A stretch of DNA of 6,752 bases from an uncultured Flavobacteriales bacterium (GTDB taxonomy: Bacteria > Bacteroidota > Bacteroidia > Flavobacteriales_D > Sanyastnellaceae). Of this stretch, positions 6,215-6,752 are shown one piece after another (the first letter of the stretch is position 1; the number at the start of each line of letters is the position of its first letter). Where the stretch lies: NCBI GenBank assembly GCA_937996585.1, contig CALKUW010000353.1, forward strand, positions 1 through 6,752. Direction: 5' to 3'. A program made the translations under genes and the position numbers. The notes beneath the pieces are model-generated. The model did not search any database. It saw only the letters and a list, made by a program, of their open reading frames with translations, and was not told the origin of the DNA.

Positions 6215-6245
6215 AAAAAGGGCGACCCCGAAGGACCGCCCTTTT
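6215..6245 (-). terminator. Intrinsic terminator after nrdA
   Basis: On the minus strand AAAAGGGCG pairs with CGCCCTTTT. Four further pairs (GTCC with GGGT, including two G-U) are closed by a TTCG tetraloop, giving a 13-bp stem with no bulge. The 3' arm runs into TTTTT ending at 6215. The stem begins 21 bases after the nrdA stop. The outer A/T pairs mean the plus-strand copy also ends in TTTT, so some two-way activity is possible, though no plus-strand gene ends here. Confidence 0.92.
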
Positions 6246-6266
6246 CAAAAATTGTAGGGCCGGGAA

Positions 6267-6752
6267 TCAGCCGCTGCACATTTCACAGTCGGGACCGTTC
6301 TCGATGGAACAGGCGGCCACCTGCTCCTCGTGGGTCATCTCGGTGACCTCCTTGACGGCCTCGGTAGGCTGCTCTTTGTACTTCTTGTCCACCGTGAACT
6401 TGATGGCGTCCGTGGCGGCCTTGGTGCGCAGGTAGTACATGCCCGTCTTCAGGCCGGACCGCCAGGCGTGGAAGTGCATCGAGGTCAGCTTGGGTGAGCT
6501 GGCGTTCTCCATGAAGACGTTCAACGACTGGGATTGGCAGATGTAGGCACCGCGGTCCGCCGCCATATCGAGGATGGCGCGTTGGGAGATCTCCCATGCG
6601 GTGCGGTACAGCGTCTTGAGGTTCTCCGGGATCTCGGGGATGTTCTGGATGGAACCGTTGGCAGCGATGAGCTGGTTCTTCATCTCCTCGTTCCACAGGC
6701 CCAGCTTGGTCAGGTCGCGGAGGAGGTGGTTGTTCACCACGATGAACTCCCC
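6267..6752 (-). CDS. nrdA: Class I ribonucleoside-diphosphate reductase, large subunit, C-terminal part
   Basis: The last 161 residues of the catalytic (alpha) subunit, which reduces ribonucleotides to deoxyribonucleotides with a radical supplied by the NrdB partner. The frame is open to the right edge and begins GEFIVVNNHLLRDL, so the 5' part is outside the window. It follows the eukaryotic-type sequence closely: GLWNEEMKNQLIAANGSIQ, IPEIPENLKTLY, AAWEIS-like RTAWEISQRAIL and QSQSLNVFM. Then come KLTSMHFHAWRSGLKTGMYY, whose paired Tyr are the radical-transfer residues, and LRTKAA. It ends ACSIENGPDCEMCSG, and the CEMC pair is the mobile redox-active dithiol that re-reduces the active site. 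The V/GTG near 6740 is not a start. A strong terminator follows, so hemA is a separate unit. The partner nrdB is not visible. Confidence 0.96.
   Translation of the reverse strand, partial: GEFIVVNNHLLRDLTKLGLWNEEMKNQLIAANGSIQNIPEIPENLKTLYRTAWEISQRAILDMAADRGAYICQSQSLNVFMENASSPKLTSMHFHAWRSGLKTGMYYLRTKAATDAIKFTVDKKYKEQPTEAVKEVTEMTHEEQVAACSIENGPDCEMCSG

Overview
The window is a run of ordinary housekeeping genes from what looks like a GC-rich member of the Bacteroidota. All seven genes lie on the minus strand and read from right to left. Four things point to that phylum. The end of the ribonucleotide reductase resembles the eukaryotic large subunit, as bacteroidete NrdA proteins do. rplU, rpmA and serS occur in that order. 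A promoter upstream of rplU has the phylum's TTTT/TAnnTTTG-like pattern. Shine-Dalgarno sequences are weak or absent at several starts. I could not identify the genus. The base composition is clearly GC-rich but I did not compute it.

Layout in transcription order. (1) 6752-6267: the C-terminal 161 residues of nrdA, closed by a strong UUCG-loop terminator. (2) 6142-3374: a two-gene tetrapyrrole operon. hemA (glutamyl-tRNA reductase) is followed after 6 bases by one gene encoding a fusion of porphobilinogen deaminase (HemC) and uroporphyrinogen-III synthase (HemD). (3) 3332-2337: a promoter, then rplU (L21 with a Lys/Ala/Pro tail nearly as long as the core protein) and rpmA (L27), closed by a very strong GAAA-loop terminator. 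(4) 2329-1: serS, overlapped by 4 bases (ATGA) with a small lipoprotein gene. That gene is in turn overlapped by 4 bases (GTGA) with a secreted TPR-repeat protein that runs off the left edge.

The hem genes supply the first committed step of the C5 pathway (HemA) and the two steps from porphobilinogen to uroporphyrinogen III (HemC-HemD). hemB, hemE and hemL are not in the window. L21, L27 and SerRS serve translation. The two envelope genes behind serS have no known link to it beyond the shared transcription unit.

I see no mobile element, CRISPR array, RNA gene, toxin-antitoxin pair or defence system. No gene-free stretch exceeds about 125 bases. The points most worth checking are the HemC-HemD fusion with its shortened HemC domain 3, the repeat-driven L21 tail with an exact 30-base tandem duplication, the terminator that ends 8 bases before the serS start codon, and the unassigned lipoprotein/TPR pair.
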